Shown: positions 15,051 to 21,543 of the stretch, piece by piece | Layout: the number at the start of each line of letters is the position of its first letter | Numbering within the stretch: position 1 is the stretch's first letter | Source of the DNA: Holosporales bacterium | GTDB taxonomy: Bacteria; Pseudomonadota; Alphaproteobacteria; BNTO01 | Direction of reading: 5' to 3' | Length of the DNA stretch: 21,603 nt | Assembly (NCBI GenBank): GCA_031270515.1 | Contig: JAISXM010000088.1 | Coordinates: 1-21,603, forward strand | The notes under the pieces: generated by a model | What the model was told of the DNA's origin: nothing | Seen by the model: only the letters and a program-made list of their open reading frames with translations | The model's database searches: none | Made by a program: the position numbers and the translations under genes

Positions 15051-15114
15051 CAGATAACAAACGATTAAAATAATATTTGTGTCTACGAGTAAGAATAAGT
15101 CGAGTTTTTTATTA
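15051..15114 (+). repeat. Degenerate palindromic repeat
   Basis: AGATAACAAACGATTAAAA (15052-15070) matches the family left arm. The right side (GTCGAGTTTTTTATTA) is only weakly similar and the spacer is shorter. It lies in the 139-bp gap between dapF and the flavoprotein gene. Confidence 0.4.
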
Positions 15115-15144
15115 CAAGTAGAATCAAGATTTCACTGAGGACTC

Positions 15145-16563
15145 ATGGACTTAATAATCAAGCCTATATCGATTTCTGGAGCTGAGGTTCTTCCGCTTAT
15201 CGAAGGCGGCAAAGGGATCGCCATCTCCGACGGAGCCAGCTCCGGAGCGTGGGCCGCCGAAGGTGGAGTCGGCACATTTTCCGCCGTAAATCCGCACGTC
15301 CCTGGCGAAGAGCACCTATCCTTTCCCAGCTCATACCAGTCGCGCACTCGCGTAAAACGCCACGCCGAAATGATAGAGCGCGCCATTGCCGGCGGGATTG
15401 CGCAAGCCAAAATCGCCTACGAGACCGCCTGTGGCCGGGGGCGCATCCATATGAACGTGCTGTGGGAAATGGGGGGCGTGGATGCAGTCCTAAATGGGAT
15501 CCTGTCCAAAGTCCAGCACATGATCCACGGCGTGACATGCGGCGCGGGAATGCCATTTCGGCTGGCGGATATTTGCGCAAGGTACGGCATCAAATATTAC
15601 CCCATTGTGTCGTCCGCAAGGGCGTTCAACATATTGTGGAAAAGGGCATACAGCCGCGTGTCTGACTGGCTGGGGGGCGTCGTGTACGAGGACCCATGGC
15701 TCGCAGGCGGGCACAACGGCTTGTCCACCAACGAAAACGAAAATGCGCCAGAGCCCCCGGCTCCGCGTGTGCAGAACTTGCGAGATTTGATGCGCTCCTA
15801 CGGGATCAGCGATTTGGTCCCGATTTTTATCGCGGGGGGGATTTGGCACTTAAGCGAGTGGGAGCAGTTCATCGGCAATCCGGATTTGGGAGCCGTGGCC
15901 TTTCAGTTCGGCACCAGACCTTTGCTCACCGTAGAAAGCCCAATTCCAATTGCCTGGAAGAAGGCGCTGTTCTCGCTGAAAAAAGGGGACGTGTCCCTCA
16001 ACAGGTTCAGCCCGACTGGGTTTCCGTCATCCGCCGTCAACAACGCCTTTTTGCAGAAGTTGCACGCGCGCTCAGTACGCCAGGTTTCATGTGAAACATT
16101 GGTGACAAGTACGCACACGGAGCCGCTGTTAATCAGCCGAGCGGGTGGCGCCACGGTGGCGGGACAGCAAGTTTTTATAAAAAAAGCGGACATGGAAGTG
16201 GTTGCCAGGTTCGAAGCTGAGGGGTTTACTGTGCCAATGCTGACCCCGAGCCGCACAGTTGTGTTTGTGAGCTTGGATGAGCTGGCTGATATTGAGGAGG
16301 AGCGGACGCAGTGCGTTGGGTGCTTGTCTGCGTGTAATTTTAGCGGCTGGAGGCAGGATGAGTCGATGCCGGCGCATCAGCTGGATCCGCGCTCGTTCTG
16401 TATTCAGAAGTCTTTGCAGCAAATTGCGATAAACGGGGACGTGGATAATGCGCTGATGTTTTGTGGGCATCAGGGGTATCGGTTTGCGGAGGATCCGTTT
16501 TATGAGGGCGGGTATATACCGACGGTGAAGGAGCTTGTTGCGCGGATTAGGACGGGGATGTGA
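15145..16563 (+). CDS. Nitronate monooxygenase-family FMN protein
   Basis: A TIM-barrel flavoprotein of the 2-nitropropane dioxygenase/PfaD-like superfamily. Segments GGKGIAISDGASSGAWAAEGGVGTF, IHMNVLWEMGG, HGVTCGAGMPFRLADI and YYPIVSSARAF line the active site. FIAGGIWHL (~228-236) and FGTRPLL (~255-261) bind the FMN phosphate. The second half (300-472) is a family-specific extension with C390-x2-C393-x3-C397 and C419 (SFCIQKSLQQIA), a spacing that could hold a metal or Fe-S site. Proteins of this length and organisation are annotated as nitronate monooxygenase in alphaproteobacteria; the true substrate is unknown. GAGG lies 5 nt before the ATG. It is probably monocistronic or loosely linked to dapF. 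Confidence 0.9.
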   Translation: MDLIIKPISISGAEVLPLIEGGKGIAISDGASSGAWAAEGGVGTFSAVNPHVPGEEHLSFPSSYQSRTRVKRHAEMIERAIAGGIAQAKIAYETACGRGRIHMNVLWEMGGVDAVLNGILSKVQHMIHGVTCGAGMPFRLADICARYGIKYYPIVSSARAFNILWKRAYSRVSDWLGGVVYEDPWLAGGHNGLSTNENENAPEPPAPRVQNLRDLMRSYGISDLVPIFIAGGIWHLSEWEQFIGNPDLGAVAFQFGTRPLLTVESPIPIAWKKALFSLKKGDVSLNRFSPTGFPSSAVNNAFLQKLHARSVRQVSCETLVTSTHTEPLLISRAGGATVAGQQVFIKKADMEVVARFEAEGFTVPMLTPSRTVVFVSLDELADIEEERTQCVGCLSACNFSGWRQDESMPAHQLDPRSFCIQKSLQQIAINGDVDNALMFCGHQGYRFAEDPFYEGGYIPTVKELVARIRTGM

Positions 16564-16699
16564 GGTTGCGGTAGCTACATGAACGGAGCGGAATGTGCCT
16601 GTTTAAGTTGCACTTTTGCCTGATCAATATCTCCAAACACATAAGTTTATCAGTTCGTCGTTTCGAATCCCGTGCTTGAGCAGTATGTTTAAACCGGAT

Positions 16700-16775
16700 C
16701 CCAATAACAAACAATTTGAAACTCGTTGCGGTTTAAGGTTTGTACCGTGGTCCAAGTTCAAATTGTTTTTATGGG
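16700..16775 (+). repeat. Palindromic interspersed repeat, copy 3
   Basis: Left arm CCCAATAACAAACAATTTGA (plus A, 16700-16720) and right arm TTCAAATTGTTTTTATGGG (16757-16775) are separated by 36 nt. The right arm matches copy 13888-13962 exactly, and both copies 1 and 3 continue with CAGGT. The loop sequence differs while its length is kept. Confidence 0.88.
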
Positions 16776-16805
16776 CAGGTTTCGTGCAGCTCGGCACTTG
16801 TACTT

Positions 16806-16830
16806 CAAAACTCCTGCTGCTAATTCTTAT
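16806..16830 (-). repeat. 25-bp interspersed repeat, copy B
   Basis: Exact reverse complement of 10308-10332. It sits 30 bp beyond palindromic copy 3, while copy A has no palindrome next to it, so the two repeats are separate families or parts of a larger decayed element. Confidence 0.8.
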
Positions 16831-16937
16831 TGGGACCCGGTCTATATATAACCAAGCGTATTGAAACCCCTAGCAACGTATTTGCTTTATTCACAGTTTT
16901 CCTAAAACAATATGCTGCGGGGGTTCATGCGGTTTAG

Positions 16938-18596
16938 CTAGAATCCTTTCTCAATAAAATAGTCCAAATTTACAGTAAAATAATTCAAAAGCTCTTGAAT
17001 ACAAGGCCTTACATACGGATATGGATGCAACCCTCGAGAGATAAGACGTTGCAAATCCTTGGGCCAAGAACATGGTATGAGCTTTTTTTTAAGATATTCG
17101 TCGTGCCAACTTTCATCCATAGACATTCTACGCACTTGTGCTGCACTCAATTCCGGAGGAAAGAGTGCTTGTCCAGTAAGGATCTCATAAATAAGAACGC
17201 ACACAGAAAACACATCGCACCTTTTTTGTGCAAGAATATATTCCGGCGTTTCAAAATCTTCATCTTCTAAGCCATAATAATCAGGTGCTGTGTAGTGAGG
17301 ACTGGGCAAATTAGCAACTATTATATACGATAGTACGTCTAGGGTGTTTACAAAAGAATTTGCAATGCGCGCCCTATATTTCGCACCAGGAACAAGACCT
17401 TGTTGATCAGGATCGTCTGCGGGGGAATACAAACAGATCTCGTCTGGATTAAGAGAACCGTCGAATAAATCTTCTTCGTCGAATTGACTTGCTGTATGTA
17501 ATCTGCTTATCCCAGTCAAAATATCCAAAATCATTTGAAGTTTTGTTGGATTATCCAGCTTTTCCTTCCCTGAACAAAGAGCGAGCGTGTTTTTCCAAGG
17601 GGACATGTAAATGATTAGACCATCATCTTGAATAGGAGGAACCTCGTAAAGTACTTCAACTAATCGCGAGCTAGTACTTGCCGCCAATCGTTTATACTGC
17701 TCTATCTTTCTGTGGTACTGGTCGTTCAGAGAAACATTATTGATAGGATAAAAAACTGCCGCAACAAGTCTTTGGGATGTTGGTATGCCATCTTTAACAA
17801 AACGCACATCAACCATATAGGGAGAATAACATTCTCTCCTATCCAAATGTCCCGACAACTGACCAAGACGTGTGCAATGTGTCTCGGGGTTTTCTAACAC
17901 AGCACCCCATTCAGATAATTTAGGGGCCTCTGCTGCTCCTGCATCCTCTCCAGCGGCAAAGAACGTCTCTATCTCCGGGTGTATCTGGCGTATCAGGTGC
18001 ATGTCTACCCCATAGTGTTTCGCGCACCACAGGAAAGGTTCCCGCTTTATTTTGTCGTGGATAATGTTAGTTAGTTCTAATGTTCCAGAGAGTATTCTGA
18101 AGAACAACTCAACTTCCTCAATTGTGACGCTTCTTACGGCAAGCCAGTCTTTATGGATTTCGACAGGAATTTTTAAGAGTGCTTCGCTAAAGGACACCCA
18201 GTCAAGGTAACGCAGACTCGTAACAGCCTTGCCTTTGACGAAAATATCGCAGGGATAAGCTGTTGCGGCAGTAGCTGTTGTGTCATCCGCTGTTGCGGCA
18301 GTAGCTGTTGTGTCATCCGCTGTTGCGGCAGTAGCTGTTGTGTCAGTAGCTGTTGTGTCATCAGCTGTTGTGTCAGTAGCTGTTGTGTCATCAGCTGTTG
18401 TGTCAGTAGCTGTTGTGTCAGTAGCTGTTGTGTCAGTTGTTGTGTCAGTAGCTGTTGTGTCATCCGCTGTTGCGGCAGTAGCTGTTGTGTCAGTAGCTGT
18501 TGTGTCATCAGCTGTTGTTGCTTGGGTCGGCAATGTCACCAAAAACAAGGGACAAAGTCGAACGACGATTTTTAACGTTTTCAATAAATTATTCAT
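16938..18596 (-). CDS. Exported kinase-fold protein (pseudokinase) with Thr/Asp/Ala pentapeptide repeats
   Basis: A signal peptide (NNLLKTLKIVVRLCPLFLVTLPTQA) is followed by pentapeptide repeats of TADDT/TATDT/TATAA type (~28-112), a unique helical region (~115-255) and a protein-kinase-like C-terminal domain (~260-540). C-lobe landmarks are clear: a catalytic-loop-like segment DGSLNPDEICLY (379-390), an activation-segment end YTAPDYY (~435-441), the helix-F motif KRCDVFSVCVLIYEILTG (D461) and HPYPYVRPCIQELL (R530). Catalytic residues are missing. VAIK is VAAVF, HRD has Ser for Asp, the next Lys and Asn are Asn and Glu, and DFG reads NSF. So it is probably a pseudokinase acting outside the cytoplasm. 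AAGGAG lies 10 nt upstream of the ATG. Export plus a eukaryote-like fold suggests an effector (inference). Confidence 0.8.
   Translation of the reverse strand: MNNLLKTLKIVVRLCPLFLVTLPTQATTADDTTATDTTATAATADDTTATDTTTDTTATDTTATDTTADDTTATDTTADDTTATDTTATAATADDTTATAATADDTTATAATAYPCDIFVKGKAVTSLRYLDWVSFSEALLKIPVEIHKDWLAVRSVTIEEVELFFRILSGTLELTNIIHDKIKREPFLWCAKHYGVDMHLIRQIHPEIETFFAAGEDAGAAEAPKLSEWGAVLENPETHCTRLGQLSGHLDRRECYSPYMVDVRFVKDGIPTSQRLVAAVFYPINNVSLNDQYHRKIEQYKRLAASTSSRLVEVLYEVPPIQDDGLIIYMSPWKNTLALCSGKEKLDNPTKLQMILDILTGISRLHTASQFDEEDLFDGSLNPDEICLYSPADDPDQQGLVPGAKYRARIANSFVNTLDVLSYIIVANLPSPHYTAPDYYGLEDEDFETPEYILAQKRCDVFSVCVLIYEILTGQALFPPELSAAQVRRMSMDESWHDEYLKKKLIPCSWPKDLQRLISRGLHPYPYVRPCIQELLNYFTVNLDYFIEKGF
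18258..18520 (-). repeat. 15-bp tandem repeat array encoding pentapeptides
   Basis: About 17 units of the 15-mer GTAGCTGTTGTGTCA and variants (with TCATCCGCTGTTGCG and TCATCAGCTGTTGTG) lie head to tail, with one 12-bp-shortened unit near 18430. A period divisible by three keeps the frame and also opens other frames, giving spurious Gln/Leu and Val/Ala ORFs. Confidence 0.9.
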
Positions 18597-18624
18597 ATCA
18601 CAACCACTCCTTATAACCGGGGCT

Positions 18625-18774
18625 ACATAACAAACGTTTTGAAATCCGCTGTATTATAATCGACCTGTTGCGAAAGCTGCGTCAACACGGCAGGAATCAA
18701 CGGCTCAAACGGGCTTTCGCAATAGGTCTAATCAATAGAACAGGATAGGATAGGAAATCAAACTGTTCTTATAT
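18625..18774 (+). repeat. Palindromic interspersed repeat, copy 4, interrupted
   Basis: Left arm ACATAACAAACGTTTTGAA (18625-18643) and right arm TCAAACTGTTCTTATAT (18758-18774) match the family. The spacer is 114 nt, but removing the 67-bp inserted element plus one 5-bp target duplication leaves ~42 nt, near the 36-44 nt of other copies. Confidence 0.7.
18662..18728. mobile_element. 67-bp inverted-repeat insertion with 5-bp target duplication
   Basis: GACCTGTTGCGAAAGC (18662-18677) and GCTTTCGCAATAGGTC (18713-18728) are terminal inverted repeats differing at one base. TAATC directly flanks both ends (18657-18661 and 18729-18733). The core is 35 nt and cannot encode a transposase. This is a minimal non-autonomous element, or a residue of a larger IS whose ends resemble IS5-superfamily tips (family assignment is a guess). 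It lies inside palindromic copy 4. Confidence 0.75.
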
Positions 18775-19099
18775 ATATCCATTCTAGATAAACTATATTA
18801 TCTGACCTTATTATTCATTATCATTCGATTTTGAGGGCATTGTCAATATAGCCAGTCGATGAATCAATTGCGCCTTTACAAAGATATAATCAATTGCATG
18901 GGGTGGGCGTATTTTTATTTCATCCGTAATGTTTATAATGTATTGAATAGTTATCCTCTGCCGCAGCCTGAACGACTTAGTCCCCGCATGAATGCTTCAT
19001 CTTTTTGCCTTGGGTATGTGTAGGTATATACGATATTTTGCCAACGTGTCCAGCATATAGTACAATCCCCGTGGGCAGTCGAATCAGTCGGGATATTAC

Positions 19100-19483
19100 A
19101 TGCAATACAGTAGCAAAGTAGTTGAATTGTGCCAAAATCCGCCAAATGTGGGCTCGCTCGACGAAAAGAGCTCGGACGTCGGCACAGGCATCGTAGGCTC
19201 GCCAGCGTGCGGAGATGTGCTGAAGCTGCAAATTCAAGTGGATGACAGCGGCATTATCCAGGACGCAAAGTTTAAAACATTCGGCTGTGGTTCCGCGATT
19301 GCCGCGTCCGCGCTTGCAACAACGTGGCTAAAGGGAAAAACGCTGGATGAGGCTCTGGACATCAAGAACACGGATATTTCCGACGACTTGGCCCTGCCAC
19401 CGATTAAGTTGCACTGCTCCGTGCTTGCGGAAAATGCGATTAAGTCTGCGGTGCATGATTACAAGAACAAAAACAGCGCATGA
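19100..19483 (+). CDS. iscU: Fe-S cluster assembly scaffold IscU
   Basis: IscU is the scaffold on which IscS-derived sulfur and iron are assembled into [2Fe-2S] clusters before transfer to apoproteins. At 127 aa it is full length. Ligand residues are C37 (SPACGD, with D39), C63 (FGCGSAIAAS) and H105/C106 (LHCSVLAE). The chaperone-recognition motif LPPIK (~99-103), contacted by HscA in the family, is also present. VGTGIVGSPACGDVLKLQI is of the alphaproteobacterial type. No iscS, iscA, hscA/B or fdx gene is adjacent. Instead lgt overlaps the stop as ATGA, suggesting translational coupling of the two unrelated functions. The long 5' region could hold regulation. Confidence 0.96.
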   Translation: MQYSSKVVELCQNPPNVGSLDEKSSDVGTGIVGSPACGDVLKLQIQVDDSGIIQDAKFKTFGCGSAIAASALATTWLKGKTLDEALDIKNTDISDDLALPPIKLHCSVLAENAIKSAVHDYKNKNSA

Positions 19484-20271
19484 TTGTGTTTGTGGCGACA
19501 TCGTTGTCCCCTGTGTGCTGCAACATCCTTGGCGTTGACATTTATTGGTACGGAATCGCGTATGTTGTGGGCCTTTGGTTCGCCTTGTATTATGCGAGGC
19601 GCCTGACGATGCACGATGAGCGCGGCGCGTGCGTGGATGCGTTCTTTTCCGTGGCGTGCGTTTGCATCATCGTCGGCGGGCGCCTGGGGCATGTTCTGTT
19701 TTTCGATTGGTCCCACTATGCGCACCACCTGAGCGACATCATTCGCATCAGAGATGGCGGGATGTCGTTTCACGGCGGTTTGCTGGGGGTCGTATTGGGG
19801 GCCGTGTGGTTTTGCAGGAAGCATCGCATCAATTTTTTGTACTTCTCGGATATCGTTGCCATGGTTGCGCCGGTGGGGTTGGGCCTTGGGCGCGTGGCGA
19901 ATTTCATCAACGGAGAATTGTACGGAGTGCCAACAGGGGTTCCGTGGGGCGTCATTTTTAGGAATGTGCCAGGTGGGCCGAGGCATCCTACGCAAATATA
20001 TGAAGCGATTGCGGAGGGGGGGCTGACGTTTCTTGTGTTGTGGGTATGTCGCCGACGTATGCTGCGGCTTTCTAACGGCGCAAACGGCATGATCTCCACG
20101 ATTTTCTTGATTTGCTACGGGCTTGCGCGCTTTAGTATAGACTTCCTTAAGGATACGACTCGCTATAACGGGTTCACCGTTGGGCAGTGGCTTTCTATGT
20201 TGATGATCGTCATAGGGGGATGCTGGCTGTGTATGATAAAACGTCGCGCCCGTTTGTCGTGTGCAGGTTAA
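19480..20271 (+). CDS. lgt: Prolipoprotein diacylglyceryl transferase
   Basis: Lgt is an inner-membrane enzyme that moves diacylglycerol from phosphatidylglycerol to the lipobox Cys of prolipoproteins, the first step of lipoprotein maturation. The 263-aa protein has about seven membrane spans. Visible family motifs are WYGIAY (~23-28), GGRLGHVLFFD (~66-76), RDGGMSFHGG (His at ~98), the signature GLGRVANFINGELYG with R138 and E146, RHPTQIYEA and YGLARFSIDFLK (Arg equivalent to E. coli R239). It overlaps iscU by 4 bp (ATGA). The HdaA-like gene follows 70 bp later, or overlaps if its GTG at 20261 were used. Confidence 0.96.
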   Translation: MIVFVATSLSPVCCNILGVDIYWYGIAYVVGLWFALYYARRLTMHDERGACVDAFFSVACVCIIVGGRLGHVLFFDWSHYAHHLSDIIRIRDGGMSFHGGLLGVVLGAVWFCRKHRINFLYFSDIVAMVAPVGLGLGRVANFINGELYGVPTGVPWGVIFRNVPGGPRHPTQIYEAIAEGGLTFLVLWVCRRRMLRLSNGANGMISTIFLICYGLARFSIDFLKDTTRYNGFTVGQWLSMLMIVIGGCWLCMIKRRARLSCAG

Positions 20272-20282
20272 CAGTGCCGCCT

Positions 20283-20373
20283 ATGACTTCCGACTTGCAA
20301 CCACAGTGCCCCATGATCGACTTGCAACCACAGTGCCGCCTATGACGACCGACTTATACCCACAACTTTTGCC
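20283..20373 (+). repeat. Triplicated start region of the HdaA-like gene
   Basis: Three tandem imperfect copies begin at ATG 20283, ATG 20313 and ATG 20342. Each reads ATGA(C/T)...CGACTT followed by (G/T)CAACCACAGTGCC or TACCCACAACTTTTGCC. Only the third ATG is in frame with the conserved protein. The first two start a short overlapping frame that ends at the TGA at 20343-20345, overlapping the third ATG as ATGA. Confidence 0.8.
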
Positions 20374-21175
20374 GCTAAAGCCGGATGAGGATTTTTCCTT
20401 GCACAAGTGGGTCATCGCTCCGAGCAATGAGTTGGCTTTTCAGTGGGTACTGCGGGCTCCGCAACTAAGCAATAACAGAATGGCGTATATTTACGGGGAA
20501 ACAGGGAAAACTCATCTAGCATACATATTTGTAAAGCTGCTTGATGGGGTTATTGTTGCGAATTCGGATGAGCGCCCACGCGATTTACTTAGGAATACAT
20601 TGTCTCAGGTAAATGTTGCGGAGTCGGATACTAATATTTCTGTATTGTTAGAATCAACTGATTGTAATGAATCCTCCCAGACGCCTGAGCCTATGCCGCA
20701 GCCTCCTCATGCGCCGCAGCCGTCTCCTCTTCCGCCGCAGCCGTCTATTCCTGCACAGCCTCATCCTCCGCGGCTGCCATGCGCAATCGCAGTCGACCCA
20801 GTAGAGCACTTTGATGATCTGTGGCTGTTTGACATGTTCAATATACTTAAGGAGCAAAATGCGTTTGCGTTGTTTACGTCAACGGAGGCTCCACAACATT
20901 TTCAGCTAGCGGACCTAAGGTCCCGCATGATGTCGATCCCGTCGTTTAAACTTGGGGGGCTGGATGACGAGTTAATGCGCAGAGTTGTGGTGAAGCGGTT
21001 TAATGACCTGGGGACGTGTGTTGATGACGATACTTTGACGTATCTGTTGAACAGGATTCCCAGGAGTTTTGCCGATATCAACGCGTGGGTGGCGCGCCTG
21101 GACCGGTATTCGTCCATACAAAAGCGCAAAATATCAAAGAGCATGGTGCGGGGTATGCTGAATGATGCGGAGTAG
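20342..21175 (+). CDS. hdaA: DnaA-related regulatory protein (Hda/HdaA-like)
   Basis: Hda-type proteins are AAA+ relatives of DnaA without the DNA-binding domain; with the sliding clamp they promote DnaA-ATP hydrolysis. ATG 20342 gives 277 aa beginning MTTDLYPQLLPLKPDEDFSL, where QLLPL could act as the clamp-binding motif of the family (QLxLxL-like). The AAA+ core follows: P-loop region IYGETGKTHLA (~50-60), Walker-B-like CAIAVDPVEHFDD (~147-159), sensor 1 FALFTSTEAP, Arg-finger box DLRSRMM (~191-197), and sensor 2 RSFADINAWVARLDRY. Anomalies: the P-loop is two residues short (GETGKT instead of GxxxxGKT). A Pro-rich insert (~115-145) separates Walker A and B. A GTG at 20261 is in frame but would add a repeat-derived leader. 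Confidence 0.85.
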   Translation: MTTDLYPQLLPLKPDEDFSLHKWVIAPSNELAFQWVLRAPQLSNNRMAYIYGETGKTHLAYIFVKLLDGVIVANSDERPRDLLRNTLSQVNVAESDTNISVLLESTDCNESSQTPEPMPQPPHAPQPSPLPPQPSIPAQPHPPRLPCAIAVDPVEHFDDLWLFDMFNILKEQNAFALFTSTEAPQHFQLADLRSRMMSIPSFKLGGLDDELMRRVVVKRFNDLGTCVDDDTLTYLLNRIPRSFADINAWVARLDRYSSIQKRKISKSMVRGMLNDAE

Positions 21176-21543
21176 AGGTTTGTTGTAGCTATACCATCAC
21201 AGCGTAAAAAAAATTGAGAATGTAGTTTTGCAAAAGTGGTTGCATTGTTAACTTTTGCCGTGACAAAATTAAAGTTGGACAGGCACCTCACCTCTGCACG
21301 CCCCCTGGGTGGGTGGGGGTTGTGGATGGCATTCTATCACAAAAAGGTTAAAAAAACGTTAATAGCTCGAGATTTTGAAATGTTTGTCGCGTATTTTAGA
21401 GAAGAGGTGAGTTTGTATTTTGCGGGATTGCGTCTGGTTTATGGCATTTTTGTGTCGTACAATTCACAACATGGGCAAAAAAATATATAGAAAATGGTGA
21501 TTTTATGCTTGCACAGAGCAGAGTGATTTTTGCAAAATCTGTT
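21176..21543. other. Gene-free right flank
   Basis: No supported gene. An 84-codon plus-strand frame (21236-21490) lacks a ribosome site and family resemblance. The stretch contains a G-rich run (GGGTGGGTGGGGG near 21307-21319) preceded by CCCCC, which could form a small hairpin. No terminator for the HdaA-like gene is evident. Confidence 0.4.

Larger units (their letters stand above)
16564..16937. other. Gene-free convergent region
   Basis: This lies between the ends of two convergent genes. No ORF is supported. It contains palindromic copy 16700-16775 and the inverted 25-bp repeat at 16806-16830. I see no classical stem plus T-run terminator apart from the palindrome itself. Confidence 0.5.
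18597..19099. other. Gene-free divergent region upstream of iscU
   Basis: No ORF is supported. It contains the interrupted palindromic repeat (18625-18774), a short palindrome AGATAAACTATATTATCT (18786-18803), and the direct repeat AATCAATTGC (18862 and 18888), which could be regulator sites. GGGA precedes the iscU ATG by 7 nt. No convincing promoter boxes or IscR-type site could be assigned by eye. Confidence 0.45.

Noticed and set aside
16653..16683. tRNA-like T-arm (GTTTCGAATCCCGTGC)
   Set aside because: The expected T-stem does not pair and no acceptor, D or anticodon arms are found around it.
18173..18630. MTQQLL-rich and SAVAAVAVV-rich ORFs over the 15-bp array
   Set aside because: A 15-bp period opens every frame. 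Only the frame with a signal peptide and kinase fold continues beyond the array.
21307..21319. G-quadruplex candidate GGGTGGGTGGGGG
   Set aside because: Only three G runs of three or more are present nearby, so a four-tract quadruplex is not supported.
21236..21490. 84-aa ORF after the HdaA-like gene
   Set aside because: No ribosome binding site, no recognisable domain, and A/T-rich non-coding-like composition; the GTG start is arbitrary.
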